Shown: piece by piece, positions 1 through 10,460 of the stretch
How the letters are laid out: each line of letters opens with the position of its first letter
How positions within the stretch are numbered: the first letter of the stretch is position 1
Assembly (NCBI GenBank): GCA_024500155.1
Contig: CM044871.1
Span: 32,114,728-32,178,727, forward strand
Reading direction: 5' to 3'
DNA: 64,000 nucleotides
Origin: Chenopodium formosanum
Lineage: Eukaryota; Streptophyta; Magnoliopsida; Caryophyllales; Amaranthaceae
Translations under genes and position numbers: made by a program
The notes under the pieces: model-generated
What the model was told of the DNA's origin: nothing
The model's input: the letters and a program-made list of their open reading frames with translations, nothing else
Database searches by the model: none

Positions 1-164
1 GAAAATTATATTTTGGGCATGTTGTGTTTGAACCACATTTTTTTTATGGCATGTTAGAAGGCATGATTAATTAAACTATATGTTTAATTATGTTTGGAAT
101 ATTGAAAAGGAATTTTATTATGGTTCAAATAATTTTTATTGATTCTTTAAGCATGAGGAAGGAG

Positions 165-173
165 CTATATAAG
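165..173 (+). promoter_or_regulatory. TATA box of the first LTR
   Basis: CTATATAAG lies upstream of the duplicated hairpin segment and about 1150 bp before the LTR end. That fits an LTR promoter with a long R-U5 part. No other promoter element was recognised. Confidence 0.4.
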
Positions 174-205
174 TGTCTAGGTACACAAGGAATAAATTGT
201 ATGTT

Positions 206-293
206 GGTGCATTTGTGCACTTAAGGTGTTTTTAACACCGAGGGATAGGATTTTTGGCGCATTATGCGTTTAAGGTGTCTTTGACACTGAGGT
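206..293 (+). repeat. Duplicated two-hairpin segment in the LTR leader
   Basis: Two copies (about 206-243 and 256-293) each contain two short inverted repeats. Copy 1 has GTGCA/TGCAC and GGTGTT-TTT-AACACC. Copy 2 has CGCA/TGCG and GTGTC-TTT-GACAC. The sequences differ but pairing is kept in both stems, as expected for structured RNA just downstream of the LTR transcription start. Confidence 0.5.
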
Positions 294-1331
294 AGAATTA
301 AAAAGGGTTCAACATTAAATAATATGTGGTCACTAATTATTCAAGAATTAAATTGGTATGTTTGTTTGATTGAATAATTATTGTTTATTGATTTATTATG
401 CTTTGAGAGTCATCACCAAGTCTAATAATATGTAAATAACATAAAGTGAAAGAGGTTACGCACCAAAACTCTTGGAACGTATATACCTTGAGTATGAACA
501 ATGGGGGTGGGGGGTTATGGGGTTTTATATTTAACCATAACTTCCAATGGAGTACATGACGCTGTATATTCCTTTTTATTATTTATTATGTGCAGGAATT
601 CCGCCACCTTTGTGTGGTTTGTCGTTGGCTTGGTTAGCTCCCGTGCCAGTTAACCTTAAATTTATTTGGTGGAGGTTAATAGGTGGAAACCCGTTCGATG
701 CGTAATCAATGCAAAATGAATTAGTTAGTGTCTAGTCATTGTGTCTTGTTGATTGGTGTGTATGCTTGTGAACAGGTGCAATGAGGTAAGTGTGTGTTGA
801 TAGGTGAAAGCATGTTAGTGTGTTTAATTACGCTTATGTACTGAGCTTTGCTGATTGTGTGTGTTTGTGTGTTTTGGCCTTGTCTTTACTTTGGCCCTAC
901 GACGACCCATTTTCTAATGGCGAGTAGTGGGGACAAGTAGGGAGGAGGTTTTCAGGTGATGATGCATATTCATGATGGGCATGAGTGAAGAGTGAATCAT
1001 GCTTAGTTTCCATAGGACTATGATGTGATTTATTGCTTTATTGATTATATTATTATTGTGCTTGTGAGACTAATGCAGAGGTTTTCACGTTTCATTTGGT
1101 TTTGTTAAGGGCCTATAATGGTTCCAAGTTGTAGGTTGTTTTTGTTTGACTTTACTTTCGTTTAGTTTGGTCTGTTTTGGATGGTTTTAAGGATAGTCTT
1201 CCGCTGTGTATCTTTGATAATTGCCTTAGCCGTTTTCACGGTGGCGGTAATATCTTAGATATTCCTATTTAGATTTTTAAACAGGGCAAAACAGGTATTT
1301 TAAAAGAAAGGAATTTCTAGGGTGTTACATA

Positions 1332-1799
1332 TGGGCCATCCGGACTACTGCCAAAGGGGCAACCGGAGAAACCCCATTTCTTATAATATACGGTGCTAAA
1401 GCCGTCTTGCCCATTGAACACTACGAGCCGACTCTCAGAGTCATGCTCTATGATGAAGAGGCAAATTGGGAGGCCATGCAGCTGGCATTTGACTCCCTCC
1501 CGGAACGCAGGGGCAACGCTACCCTACACCATGAGATATACCGTCTGAGAATGACCAGAGCCTACAACAAGAAAGTGCACAAGCGCCTTTTGAAAGTGGA
1601 CGACTTTGTGTTACGAAAAATGGAGGCAACTGGTAGGGCCAATGAGGCTGGGAAGCTAACCCCTAATTAGGAAGGCCCCTACCGGATTTATGAAGAAGTC
1701 AGGGATGGCACCTACCGTCTGGAAACCCCAGACGGCCGGCGTCTGCCTAGAACTTGGAATGTAGATAACTTAAAAAAGCACTACTTCTCAGAAAAGTAA
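1332..1799 (+). pseudogene. Tat-type integrase, C-terminal fragment
   Basis: The frame opens with WAIRTTAKGATGETPF, the conserved end of the integrase core in plant Ty3/gypsy elements, followed by IYGAKAVLP. It continues through the C-terminal region (NKKVHKRLLKVDDFVL) and the GPY module, and ends with LKKHYFSEK and TAA at 1797-1799. A TAG at 1668-1670 replaces the usual Trp just before EGPYR, a simple G-to-A nonsense change. The catalytic DDE part is missing because the LTR at 1-1329 interrupts the gene at 1330. Confidence 0.85.
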
Positions 1800-1870
1800 A
1801 TTTTTGTAAACGGTGAGTCAATTAATGAGAATTCAGTCTTTGTTTGCAGAATTAGTTTGCCATTTTTATT

Positions 1871-2172
1871 GCTTGTCCGCTTGGGTAATACTCAGATGGA
1901 CTCTTTGTTTAACTAACTAAGTTTGATACTTAGTTTGGTACAATGTTATAATTGTTTGTCCGCCTAGATAATACTCAGACGGACTCTTTGTTTAACTAAC
2001 TAAGTTTGATACTTAGTGTAATTTAATGCTATAATTGCTTGCCTGCCTGAGTAAAACTCAGACGGACTCTTGGTTTAAATAACTAAGTTTGATACTTAGT
2101 GTAATTTAATAATTGCTTGTCCTCCTGGGTAATACTCAGACGGACTATTCGGTCAACCAACTAAGTGTAAAT
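1871..2172 (+). repeat. 83-bp tandem repeat, about 3.7 copies
   Basis: Units start near 1871, 1954, 2037 and 2115 (spacing 83, 83, 78). Each begins with a variant of GCTTGTCCGCCTGGGTAA and contains ACTCAGACGGACTCTTTG and AACTAAGTTTGATACTTAG. The array lies just 3' of pol, where Tat and Ogre elements commonly carry hypervariable tandem repeats. Units differ by several substitutions, so the array is not recent. Confidence 0.85.
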
Positions 2173-3011
2173 TCAATGTTGCAATAACGCTCGGCCAATG
2201 GTCCGATTAAAAACTAAGCACAAAAACGCTTAGCGGCTATAAAACCGGTCTCAAACAAGACCAAAGGCCAAAATGGCCGGATGGTTGCTTATTTTATAAA
2301 ACCGCCTATCCCAACATAGATAAAGGCGTCCGGCGACACCCCTCCGGGTGCAATCGTTGAAGAGAACAGACTATTTGTCGGTTCTATGTACCTATGCAGA
2401 CGACGAAAATTGAACGACCGGATTGGTCAACTCATAGCCGTCTGACCAGAATAATATATGATGAACGATTAAGTTACCGAATATCGGATGCCCTGAGGCA
2501 TCAGTCGGTCACCGGCTGAAGTTCTCACTTAGGTTATTTATTCCAAAGTTGCACTCACTCTCCCTATTGGGGCAAAATATTTTGTGTAATGGCTATGTGA
2601 TAACCCCAGACGGAATATAACCGCCTGGGTAAGAAGCTTAAAGCACCCGCTTTAATGATCGGCTGTGCACTTGGTTTGGGGCAATCACCATTGTGATTGA
2701 TTGGCCTAAAAACACTCCATACTTCTCCTAGTATCAAGTGTTTTCAAGCCAATAAATCAATTTGAAATAAAACCAACCACACAGCCGCCCCGGGGCAAGA
2801 GCACCCGGATTGCAAATTGCCACATGCTTTTTTAAGTTAGGAAAAATATTAAAGAATTTCAAACATACGCAAATTCAAATTGAAAAATTTAAACACAAAC
2901 ATATATAAACATCGACTGAGTCGGAATACTTCATTAATATTAATAAACGGCACAAAGGCCAGAACAAGCATTAGCCGAATCACATCCGGTGAAGAAACCA
3001 AAAATTTATTG
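2173..3011. other. Noncoding spacer between tandem repeats and antisense gene
   Basis: No supported coding frame on either strand. The stretch holds the 3' flank of both the + strand pol transcript and the antisense gene, so both transcripts must terminate in or near it. GC-rich patches such as CGGACGGC-type words occur, but I could not resolve a regular repeat. Confidence 0.4.
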
Positions 3012-5788
3012 TTAACCCAACCCCATGGTTGGTAAAGATACAATTTTACACCGCATACAAGCCGGCAAAGAAACATAATGGCATACTACCGCAGAAAGTG
3101 GGAGGCCCGCATAAGGCTGAGGTGGATGCTGCTGCTCCGGCTGATCCTGCCTGGGTTGACCTTCATCTTGATCATCCGCCGCCGGCTCCTCGTTATCAGA
3201 GACTTCATATCCCTGCTCTGCAGCCCAATCTTTGAAGCGAGGCGGAGGAGCCTCACCCTGTATTTGGGCATCATACACCTTAGTGGCGTAATCATACCTG
3301 AGCTTATAGACCTCAAAGTCTATATCTGGGTAGAGGAGGCTCCAAGTGATCTTCAGCCGGGCAAGATTATCACGCTCATTCTCCTCCATCAGCCGCTTTT
3401 GCTCTTGGGCGAGCTCGTCCGACTGCTTGTTCCGCAGAGTGACAAGCTCAACCCCCAGGCGGGAAACGTCTGCTCGGAGTTGATTGTTTTCTTGATCAGC
3501 ATCCTCTAATGCCTTGAGCTCAAATTTGGCATCCTTCAGTTTTTGCTCAAGGTCATCAGCCCAGCTGTTGGCTTCATCGTTCGCAGCCGTCAAGCTCCGG
3601 ATCAACTCCTCCTGTTTCAACTCTACTGCTTTAATCTTTAAATCACACATATAATTAGCATATTCAGCAGAGTTGATGTTTTCAAGGGCCCTCCGTTTGG
3701 CGTCATTTACCTCTTCTTGCTTCTGCCTGAAGGGGCCACGAAGCCCGTCCACCCTCAGCATTACCTGAGAGAAGAGCAGCCGGATTATGAGTTACTTAGT
3801 AAAATCAAAGGAAAAGATATCAGGGTTGTGGGATTCCTTACCTCAGCCAGCTGGCCCATTATCCGGTCAAAGTCCACAACCTGCAGATCAGGTATGGAGT
3901 TCTTCTCTGACCGGGTGAGGGCCTCACCATCTGTTTTGCAAAGCCCACAAGATCCGGCTCGTCGGATGTCAGATCTGCATCAAAAGTAGTACTCTGTGGG
4001 AAAGAAGTAGCATAGTTGGCACTCATCCGTTGCCGGCTGCTGACTGAACTCCCAGAGGGATCAACCTTAGTCTTGACTCTCATGAAGTCAAGTGGCCAAG
4101 GTATTCCAATCCTTTCCTTACCTTGTGTGTTCGGATGGGGCTTAGGCGTCTGCTCCTCCCCAGGTGTTGCCGCACCGGCTGCAACATTGATGGCTCGCCA
4201 CCCTTCAGTGTCGTAGAGGCATCCGGCGCTTTCTGCTGAGAGCGTTCTGAGCTTTCGCTCAAAATCTTCATCGCATTAGGAGATTTGCCTCTGGTCGTAG
4301 GACGATCGGATTTGGAAGAAGAATGTGTATGGGGAGGGGGATCCTTCCTGGCGGCCTTCGCAGCCGTAGCTTTCTCCAGATCATCTCTTTGCCTTTTGAG
4401 AAGCTTGGAGAAGGATCGTGGAATTTGCTTTGCAGAGTCCTTAGAAATGAACAAGGGTCAGTATACCTAACCGACAAATTGTCTTAGTAAAAAAAATGTA
4501 TATATACACATATAAAGTCAGGCAATCTTACCCCGCCTTTCTTAGACTCTTTAGCATCGACGGTTGTTTTCTTGGCAATTGCAGCCTCTTTGCGCAGCAG
4601 CGCCGCCGACTTAGCCGGAGTCTTCGCTGGGTCAACCATCTTCAAGGCGTCAGCTGCATGAATAGAACTCAAGGTTAGAAGAATTGTGGCAAGTTTGCAA
4701 TAAAAATAAAAATAACAAACACTCCGGATGTAAGGTAATCTACCCTTGGGAAACATGGTACTCAGCCCGCAGGCGAACAAGAAGCACTCGTCCTTGAAGA
4801 AGTCCGGATGGGGGATCCAGTTTTTGGGAACTATAATGTGAGTCCCATCCCCCATGGGCTCGGTTGTTGTTTCAAAAAATCCCGGCTCTATTATTTGCTC
4901 CCGGGCCTTAGTAGATAGCGCCGGGAGAGGGCACTTCCTGCCAAGAAGAGCCGACTCAGTGTTGTACCGGCGCAGTGTCCGGTTATGCCTCAAAGTTGGG
5001 GAAAAAATCAAGTAAAACTTGTCCTTCCACCCGGACCATTTGGACACTTTGTCCAAAGTCATCAAATATTGGGGCAAGGTAGTCAGAGTATACCATGCCC
5101 CATGGCCGCCTGGGGCTTTGCTCAAATAATGCATGTGAGCGAAGGCGGAAAAGCTTGGATTTATATTCTGGAGCTCGCAGGCGGCGATGTAACTTAGAAT
5201 GTTCACCCATGAATTGGGGGTGAGTTGCCAAACCCCTACATCGTACTCCTTTAGGATTTTCCTAATCCCGGGGTGGAGGGGGAACCGGAGGCCGGCTTTG
5301 ATGACCGCCTCGTAGCAGACGAAGTAACAGTCAACATTATCAATATCGTCGCTCCAGGCCATTACAGCGTCAGCCGGTGGAACGATGATGTCCCAGCCCC
5401 TTCCAAAGGGGTGCTTTTCTTTAAAAGCCCTAAAGCCGCTCTTGAGTAGGGCAATGTTACCCGAAAGCATCCTAGTCCGTTTGGGGTTGGGTAGGTCGGC
5501 GACCTTAGGCGGCTGCTGATAGTTAGGCGCAAAATTATCTCGGTCAGAGCCTGAAGATTCGGCCCTTGACCCTTCGCCGGCCTCAGCATCGCCGGCTTCA
5601 TTAGAGGAGGCGGATCTCTTGCCGTCTACCTCTCGTACCCCCGAGCTCCCGGAAGTAGAGGGAGCCTTTTCATTAGAACCACTTTCCTCCAAATTCCTCT
5701 GTTCCCCGTCTGGGACAACCTCATCGGCTGACACTTCTATAGTGCGCTGGCTCCTAGACCTTCTGGTCGTCTGTTTCGTTCTAGCCAT
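3012..5788 (-). CDS. Tat antisense ORF (gypsy-type transposon domain, PF04195-like), spliced
   Basis: Function is unknown; the family is found only in Tat-type retroelements. Exon 1 (5788-4744) holds the conserved domain: FVCYEAVIKAGLRFPLHPGI, then QLTPNSWVNILSYI and a Trp-rich stretch (SKWSGWKDKFYLIF). GT-AG introns are readable: 4743-4654 (joins MFPK to ADALKM in frame), 4531-4440, then donor near 4122 with acceptor near 4081, and donor near 3843 with acceptor near 3763. The last exon (3761-3012) encodes a Glu/Lys/Gln-rich coiled coil and an acidic, Gln/Pro-rich tail. A one-base shift near 3945 is needed to keep exon 4 open, so this copy may be damaged. The frame is open up to 5941, but I prefer the ATG at 5788: A at -3, G at +4, and a TATA box at 5958-5965 that places transcription start downstream of 5941. 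From 5788 the product begins MARTKQTTRRSR, resembling histone H3. Confidence 0.75.
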
Positions 5789-5957
5789 CGTGTCCTGCAC
5801 AGACATAGAGAGGGAAGAATTCGGAGATGAGCATATCGGTTCTGACAGTCCAGAAAAGGCACCCTCTGTTCTAGACTCAGTCGTTCCGGGGGATCGGCTG
5901 AGTGTCCTAGGCAGTGCCGAGTGAGTGGATTGAGAACTCATTTTTATTTTCTAGAAT

Positions 5958-5965
5958 TATTTATA
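5958..5965 (-). promoter_or_regulatory. TATA box of the Tat antisense gene
   Basis: TATAAATA on the minus strand. Transcription would start about 30 bp downstream, near 5930. The in-frame ATG at 5941 would then lie outside the message, and the ATGs at 5806 (weak context) and 5788 (strong context) would be the first used. Confidence 0.5.
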
Positions 5966-6194
5966 CTGGCGGAGACAAAATTGTATACAAGTTAAAAAGG
6001 AGAAAAGTCAAAATGGTACAGGCAATTACCTTACTTTAACTCTGAAAAATCTGAAAACCGGTGCAACCGGTACACCGGGTGTTAAACTTCTAGCACACGG
6101 AAACTTGAAACTGCTGTGATGCAGACGGAGGCAGAGAATCTCTCTCTAAAAAGCTCTCTCTTTCTCTCTCTAAAAAGTCAAATGAACGTAAGGT

Positions 6195-6219
6195 GAGAGA
6201 AAGAAAGGGGGGGGGGGGG
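6195..6219 (+). other. Polypurine tract of the Tat element
   Basis: An uninterrupted 25-nt run of purines, GAGAGAAAGAAA followed by 13 G (6207-6219). It fits the primer for plus-strand DNA synthesis and marks the approximate start of the 3' LTR. The LTR then starts TA rather than TG, so the exact border is uncertain. Confidence 0.55.
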
Positions 6220-6319
6220 TAAACTTCTATTTATTGAAGGTGAAAACGGGGGGAAAATTTTTGTTTGAAATTCAAATTTTACTACCCGTTACCGTTCACC
6301 TTTGATAGGTGGATACGTG

Positions 6320-6440
6320 TCACAGGCCTCACGTGATATGCACGTGAGCCCTGTGAGGGGCAAATGTTTAGGGTAAAAATACCCTAGACACGTGGACCAA
6401 TGAGAGGAGGTCGTGTGTCGAGTTCAGGATGGCCCACGTG
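6320..6440 (+). promoter_or_regulatory. G-box palindrome cluster in the Tat LTR U3
   Basis: An inverted repeat with 16-bp arms (6320-6335 and 6341-6356, 15/16 complementary) and a 5-bp loop contains two CACGTG cores. Further CACGTG cores lie at 6389-6394 and 6435-6440. CACGTG is the classical binding core for plant bZIP and bHLH factors; the factor acting here is unknown. Confidence 0.5.
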
Positions 6441-6546
6441 GCTTAATATCCTCTTGACACATGGCCCCCTTGGATACATCTCTGAAATGGCGGCCTTCAA
6501 GGGCCCAAATCCCAAGAAACGCCGTAAAACGGCGCAGCCTACTAAA

Positions 6547-6599
6547 ATCTAGGTCAAGTGACCTAGATGGGGGCACATTCTCCAATGACCCTATAAATA
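6547..6599 (+). promoter_or_regulatory. 22-bp palindrome and TATA box in the Tat LTR
   Basis: ATCTAGGTCA-AG-TGACCTAGAT (6547-6568) is a perfect inverted repeat with 10-bp arms. It sits 24 bp upstream of TATAAATA (6592-6599). The position suggests a core regulatory site of the LTR promoter. Confidence 0.55.
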
Positions 6600-6858
6600 G
6601 GGAGATATTTCCCCATTTTGGGGACACATTCAATCATTTATTACACCTACATTCTCTCACATCAGAGAAAGACCTGAGCTTGGAATCAAAGCAGATCCCC
6701 ACCTAAATTTTCGCATTCTTTACTCTCTTTCAAGTTACTAACTTGATCATTGGAGGCGGAGCTCCAACCACCCGGAGTCTCCGTTGTTCTGCAAGTACAA
6801 CTCAGCCGGATCACACTTCGTGACGTAACTCTCCTGAGGGACAAAAACACCCAAAACA

Positions 6859-7266
6859 ATTGGAGTTCGTATTAATGGAGTCACCGACAGCCTTCCAGAA
6901 TCTTCTATCTCCCATGGGGATTCTCTCTCTTTTAAAAATCCCTTTTCATGGAGTCATCCACGGAGATTGTCATGATGATGGAGTCACTTTATTTGTATTT
7001 ATTAAACTTCTAGCAAGTTCAGACTTCAGAGATTGTCGTGACGATGGTCGAATAAGTTGAAGAAGATGATGAATAGTAACTGTTGTTATTGGTGATTGCC
7101 ACATAAACACTTGTACATCACCAACGAAAAATTGGTCTATGTGATGGGTTGGGTGGGCAGGGAAAATATATAAACTACGTGGATATATTTAATAGCGTAC
7201 AGGGCTTTTGCCAATACACAATATGCATGTATTATCTACAAATACAAGTGGTAGTTACCAACATAT
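6859..7266. other. Unassigned DNA between Tat LTR and hAT MITE
   Basis: No gene recognised. The open frame at 6860-7060 has no family features. Several GGAGTC/GACTCC-like words repeat between 6860 and 7060, but without regular period. Probably old flanking DNA in which the Tat element inserted. Confidence 0.3.
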
Positions 7267-8377
7267 ATTAGTGGTAGAGCTGTCAATTCAGGTAAACGGG
7301 TAAGGTTTGAGTCGGGTTAGTGTGAGTCGGGTCATCTCAGGTCGGGTCAATATGGGTTAATGTCATAACATATGCGGGTCGGGTTCGGGTTGGGTGTTGC
7401 TTGAGTCGGGTCACGTCGGGTCATACATCTTATCGGGTTTGGGTCGGGTTTAGGTCGGGTTAGTAAAGGGTCGGGTTATATTCGGGTCGGGTGAAAAATA
7501 AGTCGGGTTAAATTCGGGTCTTTATGGGTTTCAACGAGTTAGGGTCGTTCTCGGGTTCGAGTCGGGTTCAGTTCAAGTCAATTATTTACGGGTTATAATC
7601 AGGTCGGGTCATTCTCGGGTTCAAGTCGGGTTCGGTTCAAGTTAATAATTTACGGGTTATAATCAAGTCGGGTCATTCTCGGGTTCGAGTTGGGTTCGGT
7701 TCAAGTCAATAATTTGTGGAAAACATGTTTCGTCGCTGAAATTTATACCTAAAACACATGTTGTGAAACTAACCTCTTAAAATTTAAAGTGAAATATTGA
7801 AGCAATAAAGTTAGGATTCAACTTCCGTTCCAATACCACTATGAGATAACGACCCATACATATTGATTCAATAACAAATCAGGTTGAATTTGGGTCGGGT
7901 CAATAACAAGTCGGGTTGATTCGGGTCAGGTTTGTAACAGGTCGGGTTAAAATTCGAGTCGGGTTTGTAGCAGGTCGGGTTAAATTTGGGTCGGTTTAGG
8001 AACAGGTCGGGTTAGGAACAAGTCGGGTTGAATTCGGGTTTTGACGGGTTAAAACGAGTTTAGGTAAATTTCAGTTGAGGTCGGGTTCGGTTCAGGTCAA
8101 TACTTTACGGGTCACATTCGGGTCGGGTCGTCTCTATGTCGGTTAATGTTCGGGTTCGGGTCTCAAATACTCGGGTCAACTCAGGTCTAGGGTTGGTTTC
8201 AGGTCGGGTTAGGTCGGGTTCGGGTCACCATTTTTTTCGGGTTCAGACGGGTTGGTTTCAGGTCGGGTTAGGTCGGGTTCGGGTCACCATTTTTTCAAGT
8301 TCAGATGGGTCGGTTAATAGGTCAGGTTAGGGTCGGTATTTCGGGTCGGGTCAGCTTTTGACAGCTCTAATTAGTGG
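7267..8377. mobile_element. Nonautonomous hAT element (MITE) with CGGGTT-rich interior
   Basis: The element proper is 7275-8369 (1095 bp). It has perfect 12-bp terminal inverted repeats TAGAGCTGTCAA/TTGACAGCTCTA and is flanked by the identical 8-bp duplication ATTAGTGG at 7267-7274 and 8370-8377, diagnostic of hAT transposition. It encodes no transposase. The interior is built of degenerate GGGTCGGGTT words in two blocks (about 7290-7720 and 7890-8350), separated by a unique AT-rich core (about 7720-7885). It depends on a hAT transposase supplied in trans. Confidence 0.92.
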
Positions 8378-8511
8378 TGGTGGTCATTCAAATGAGAATG
8401 ACATCAGTAACTTCTATTTTATCACCATAACAAAATCAAGGTAATAAGATCAATAAAAATAAGGACATTTTGTCAAGAAATACCAATTAAAGCGCGTGTT
8501 TTGAAAACAAC

Positions 8512-8774
8512 TACTCCCTCTGTCCCAATTTAATTGCAACATTTTGAGAGGACACACTTGTCGATGCATATGTTTGATCATTAATATCTTTTATTATATA
8601 CTTATATAAGCTATTAAAAATTTATATTAAAAAACTATACATTAAAATAGACCCAACAACATATTACATGATTACATTGGCTTTCAAATAATAGCTAAAA
8701 AAGATGGTCAAAATGAGATGTGTGAATAGTGCAAAAAGTCAAAACGTTGCGACTAATTTGGGACAGAGGGAGTA
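8512..8774. mobile_element. Stowaway MITE (Tc1/mariner)
   Basis: Element 8514-8772 (259 bp) with terminal inverted repeats starting CTCCCTCTGTCCCAATTT and ending AATTTGGGACAGAGGGAG, flanked by TA duplications at 8512-8513 and 8773-8774. This is the canonical plant Stowaway end. The interior is AT-rich and noncoding. The short stretches on both sides (8378-8511, 8775-8873) show nothing recognisable. Confidence 0.95.
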
Positions 8775-8873
8775 CCTATTAAAAATTAATTTAAAAGAAC
8801 TACCACAAAACTGTAAAAAGTTTAAGTAGCACTACTACTCTAAAAATTCCATATAGAATATTCAGCATGTAGG

Positions 8874-10447
8874 TGATAGAGGAATAAACGAGTTGTCAAT
8901 TTTCTATCCCAAAATCAAACACAATTTATATTATCCTAAACAAACCTAATACAAGTATAAGGCAAGTATAGGGTCGAACCCAAAGGAGTGAGTCGGTATT
9001 AACTATAGCCTAAGTCAAGCTACTTCAAAGGATGTAGTGAGAAAATGGTTGGGACTATGGTAGCCAAACTAGATTGATCAAGTAATTTAAGAAACTAAAC
9101 ACTAGGGATATAGGTTCCACATGCAAGTTCAATAAACATGCTAATTGATAGTTCATTCAATTGATTCAAGCATTGCAAAGGACAAACAATAGTAGCAATC
9201 AAGAGAATTCAAGAGCTATTTCCTAGAGCCCAAGCTAGTGGCACTATGAATGGCTAATCAAGGAAATTCACAATCAAACTCAATTAAAAACAATTCTCAA
9301 ATTGATGGTTCATGTCATTAAGAATTGCAATGCAATCTAGATTAATCTTTTAGGTTGATCACTCATAATCTAATTAATCACATGCAAAACTATGTCAACC
9401 AATTTAATTGCAACAATTCAATCAATCAATGATCATCAACTAGCACAAATTATCAATCAAGCATGCTTCCCCTTCTCCCTAGCAACTAACCTACTCACTA
9501 ATCATGGTGTAATTCAAGAGCAAATCAATAGAAATTGCATTGATCATCATTCTAAATCAAAATCAAGAGAAAACAATATCAACTTACAATATCAAATTCA
9601 AATCCAAGGAAATCAAACAATCAAACATGAATCTAAAACAAACAAGTAAATAGATGAACTAAAAGAAGAGATTCTCACTAATATTAATGATTAAAGATGA
9701 AGAAATCCAAGCACAATTGATCCAATGTTGAAATACAAATCCAAAACCAAGAACATCTCCCTAACTTCTCTCTCTAAAACTAAGCTAATGAAAATTATCT
9801 AAAAGTTAGTTTTCAAAAAGGAATTACAAGTGTAGTTATAGGCAAAGAAGGAAAACAGGATCCCCACGCCCTCTCTAAGAAATCCCGCGCCCTCGGGGAA
9901 ATGGGTACGGAACCCATAACAAACTCCGCGGGCTATCTGGGCAACACCCGCGCCTGCGGCAACCCCTGCTCCCAAAGGGTGATCAGAGGGCCGCGGTCTC
10001 TCTAATTTGGAGCGCTCTCTCCAATCTACCCGCGGCCAGACCGCGGAGGGTTCCTGGTCAATTTTGGCTAATTTGGAGCAATCTAGCCCGCGCCCGCGGC
10101 CTTCAGGACCCGCGCCCGCGGCAACCTGGTAAGAGCTAATGCCCTCTCCGAGGCCTCTCCAAGCCCTCTCTGAGCAGATTGCTTCCTCCTTGCTTAGTCA
10201 AAATAGCTCATCTTGATCCCTTTACAAAGACAACTCCTAGGTACCTACAAGAGAAAACAAAGGAAGGGAGTAAAAGTGAAAAAGGGCCAAGTAAAAGGAA
10301 AACATAAAGAAAATACGAAAAACACAATTAAAGAAGGAAAGAGAGGAACTAAAGGAAAAAGGACCAAAAATAAGATAACAAAGCATGAAAAAGGGATGAA
10401 ATCATCCTAAAAGACTACCCTATGAGTGCCATAAATGACACTCATCA
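8874..10447 (-). mobile_element. 3' LTR of Athila A
   Basis: On the minus strand it starts TGATGAGTGTCATTTATG (10447) after a purine tract and ends ...TTTATTCCTCTATCA (8874). Related LTRs occur at 35993-37505, 53228-54860 and 62102-63899, sharing both termini but not the central GC-rich module. Length 1574 bp. A weak TATA-like word lies at 9835-9841. Confidence 0.85.
9866..10165 (-). promoter_or_regulatory. GC palindrome module of the Athila A LTR
   Basis: Repeated palindromes of the type CCGCGG and CCGCGCCCGCGG occur with centres near 9928, 9953, 9993, 10032, 10043, 10093 and 10115, mixed with GCCCTCTC words. Spacing is less regular than in the other elements. The module lies upstream of the presumed LTR transcription start and strongly contrasts with the AT-rich remainder of the LTR. 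Closely similar words recur in the internal spacer of the same element at 33960-34160. Confidence 0.6.
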
Positions 10448-10460
10448 AATTCCCCCAAGC
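10448..10460 (-). other. Polypurine tract of Athila A
   Basis: On the minus strand GCTTGGGGGAATT directly precedes the LTR start TGATGAGTG. The same context, AATTCCCCC on the + strand, follows the LTR of Athila G at 63900. This fixes the orientation and shows that the LTR is the 3' one. Confidence 0.75.

Larger units (their letters stand above)
1..1329 (+). mobile_element. LTR (3' part) of an unassigned LTR retrotransposon
   Basis: The stretch is AT-rich, has no coding frame and ends in GGGTGTTACA at 1329, the terminal form of an LTR that would begin TGTAACACCC. A TATA box at 165-173 (CTATATAAG) points the same way. Directly after 1329 the sequence changes to integrase coding sequence of another element, so this LTR lies inside that element's pol gene. 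The LTR start is outside the window, so whether this is a solo LTR or the 3' LTR of a full element is unknown. Chromovirus LTRs often have such ends, but I do not assign a lineage. Confidence 0.6.
1330..6858 (+). mobile_element. Tat-lineage (Retand-like) Ty3/gypsy element, 3' part
   Basis: Visible in order on the + strand: integrase C-terminus (1332-1799), a noncoding region with 83-bp tandem repeats, an antisense multi-exon gene (5788 to 3012), a 25-nt purine tract ending in 13 G, and a 3' LTR ending near 6858. An antisense ORF downstream of pol is a known trait of Tat elements such as Retand. The 5' half (LTR, gag, protease, RT, RNase H) lies beyond the LTR inserted at 1329, outside the window. 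The integrase has a nonsense mutation, so this copy is not autonomous. Confidence 0.8.
6220..6858 (+). mobile_element. 3' LTR of the Tat element
   Basis: Begins after the purine tract, contains a TATA box at 6592-6599 (CCCTATAAATAGGGAG) and ends CCAAAACA at 6858. The U3 part carries several CACGTG G-boxes and two palindromes. The 5' LTR is outside the window, so borders come from the purine tract and the CA end only. Confidence 0.55.

Noticed and set aside
3078..5924. Plus-strand frames (for example 3078-3509 and 5619-5924)
   Set aside because: Shadows of the antisense gene of the Tat element; splice sites and domain are on the minus strand.
7290..8350. Telomere-like or satellite array
   Set aside because: The repeat is GGGTCGGGTT and degenerate, not the plant telomere repeat, and is bounded precisely by hAT termini and an 8-bp duplication.
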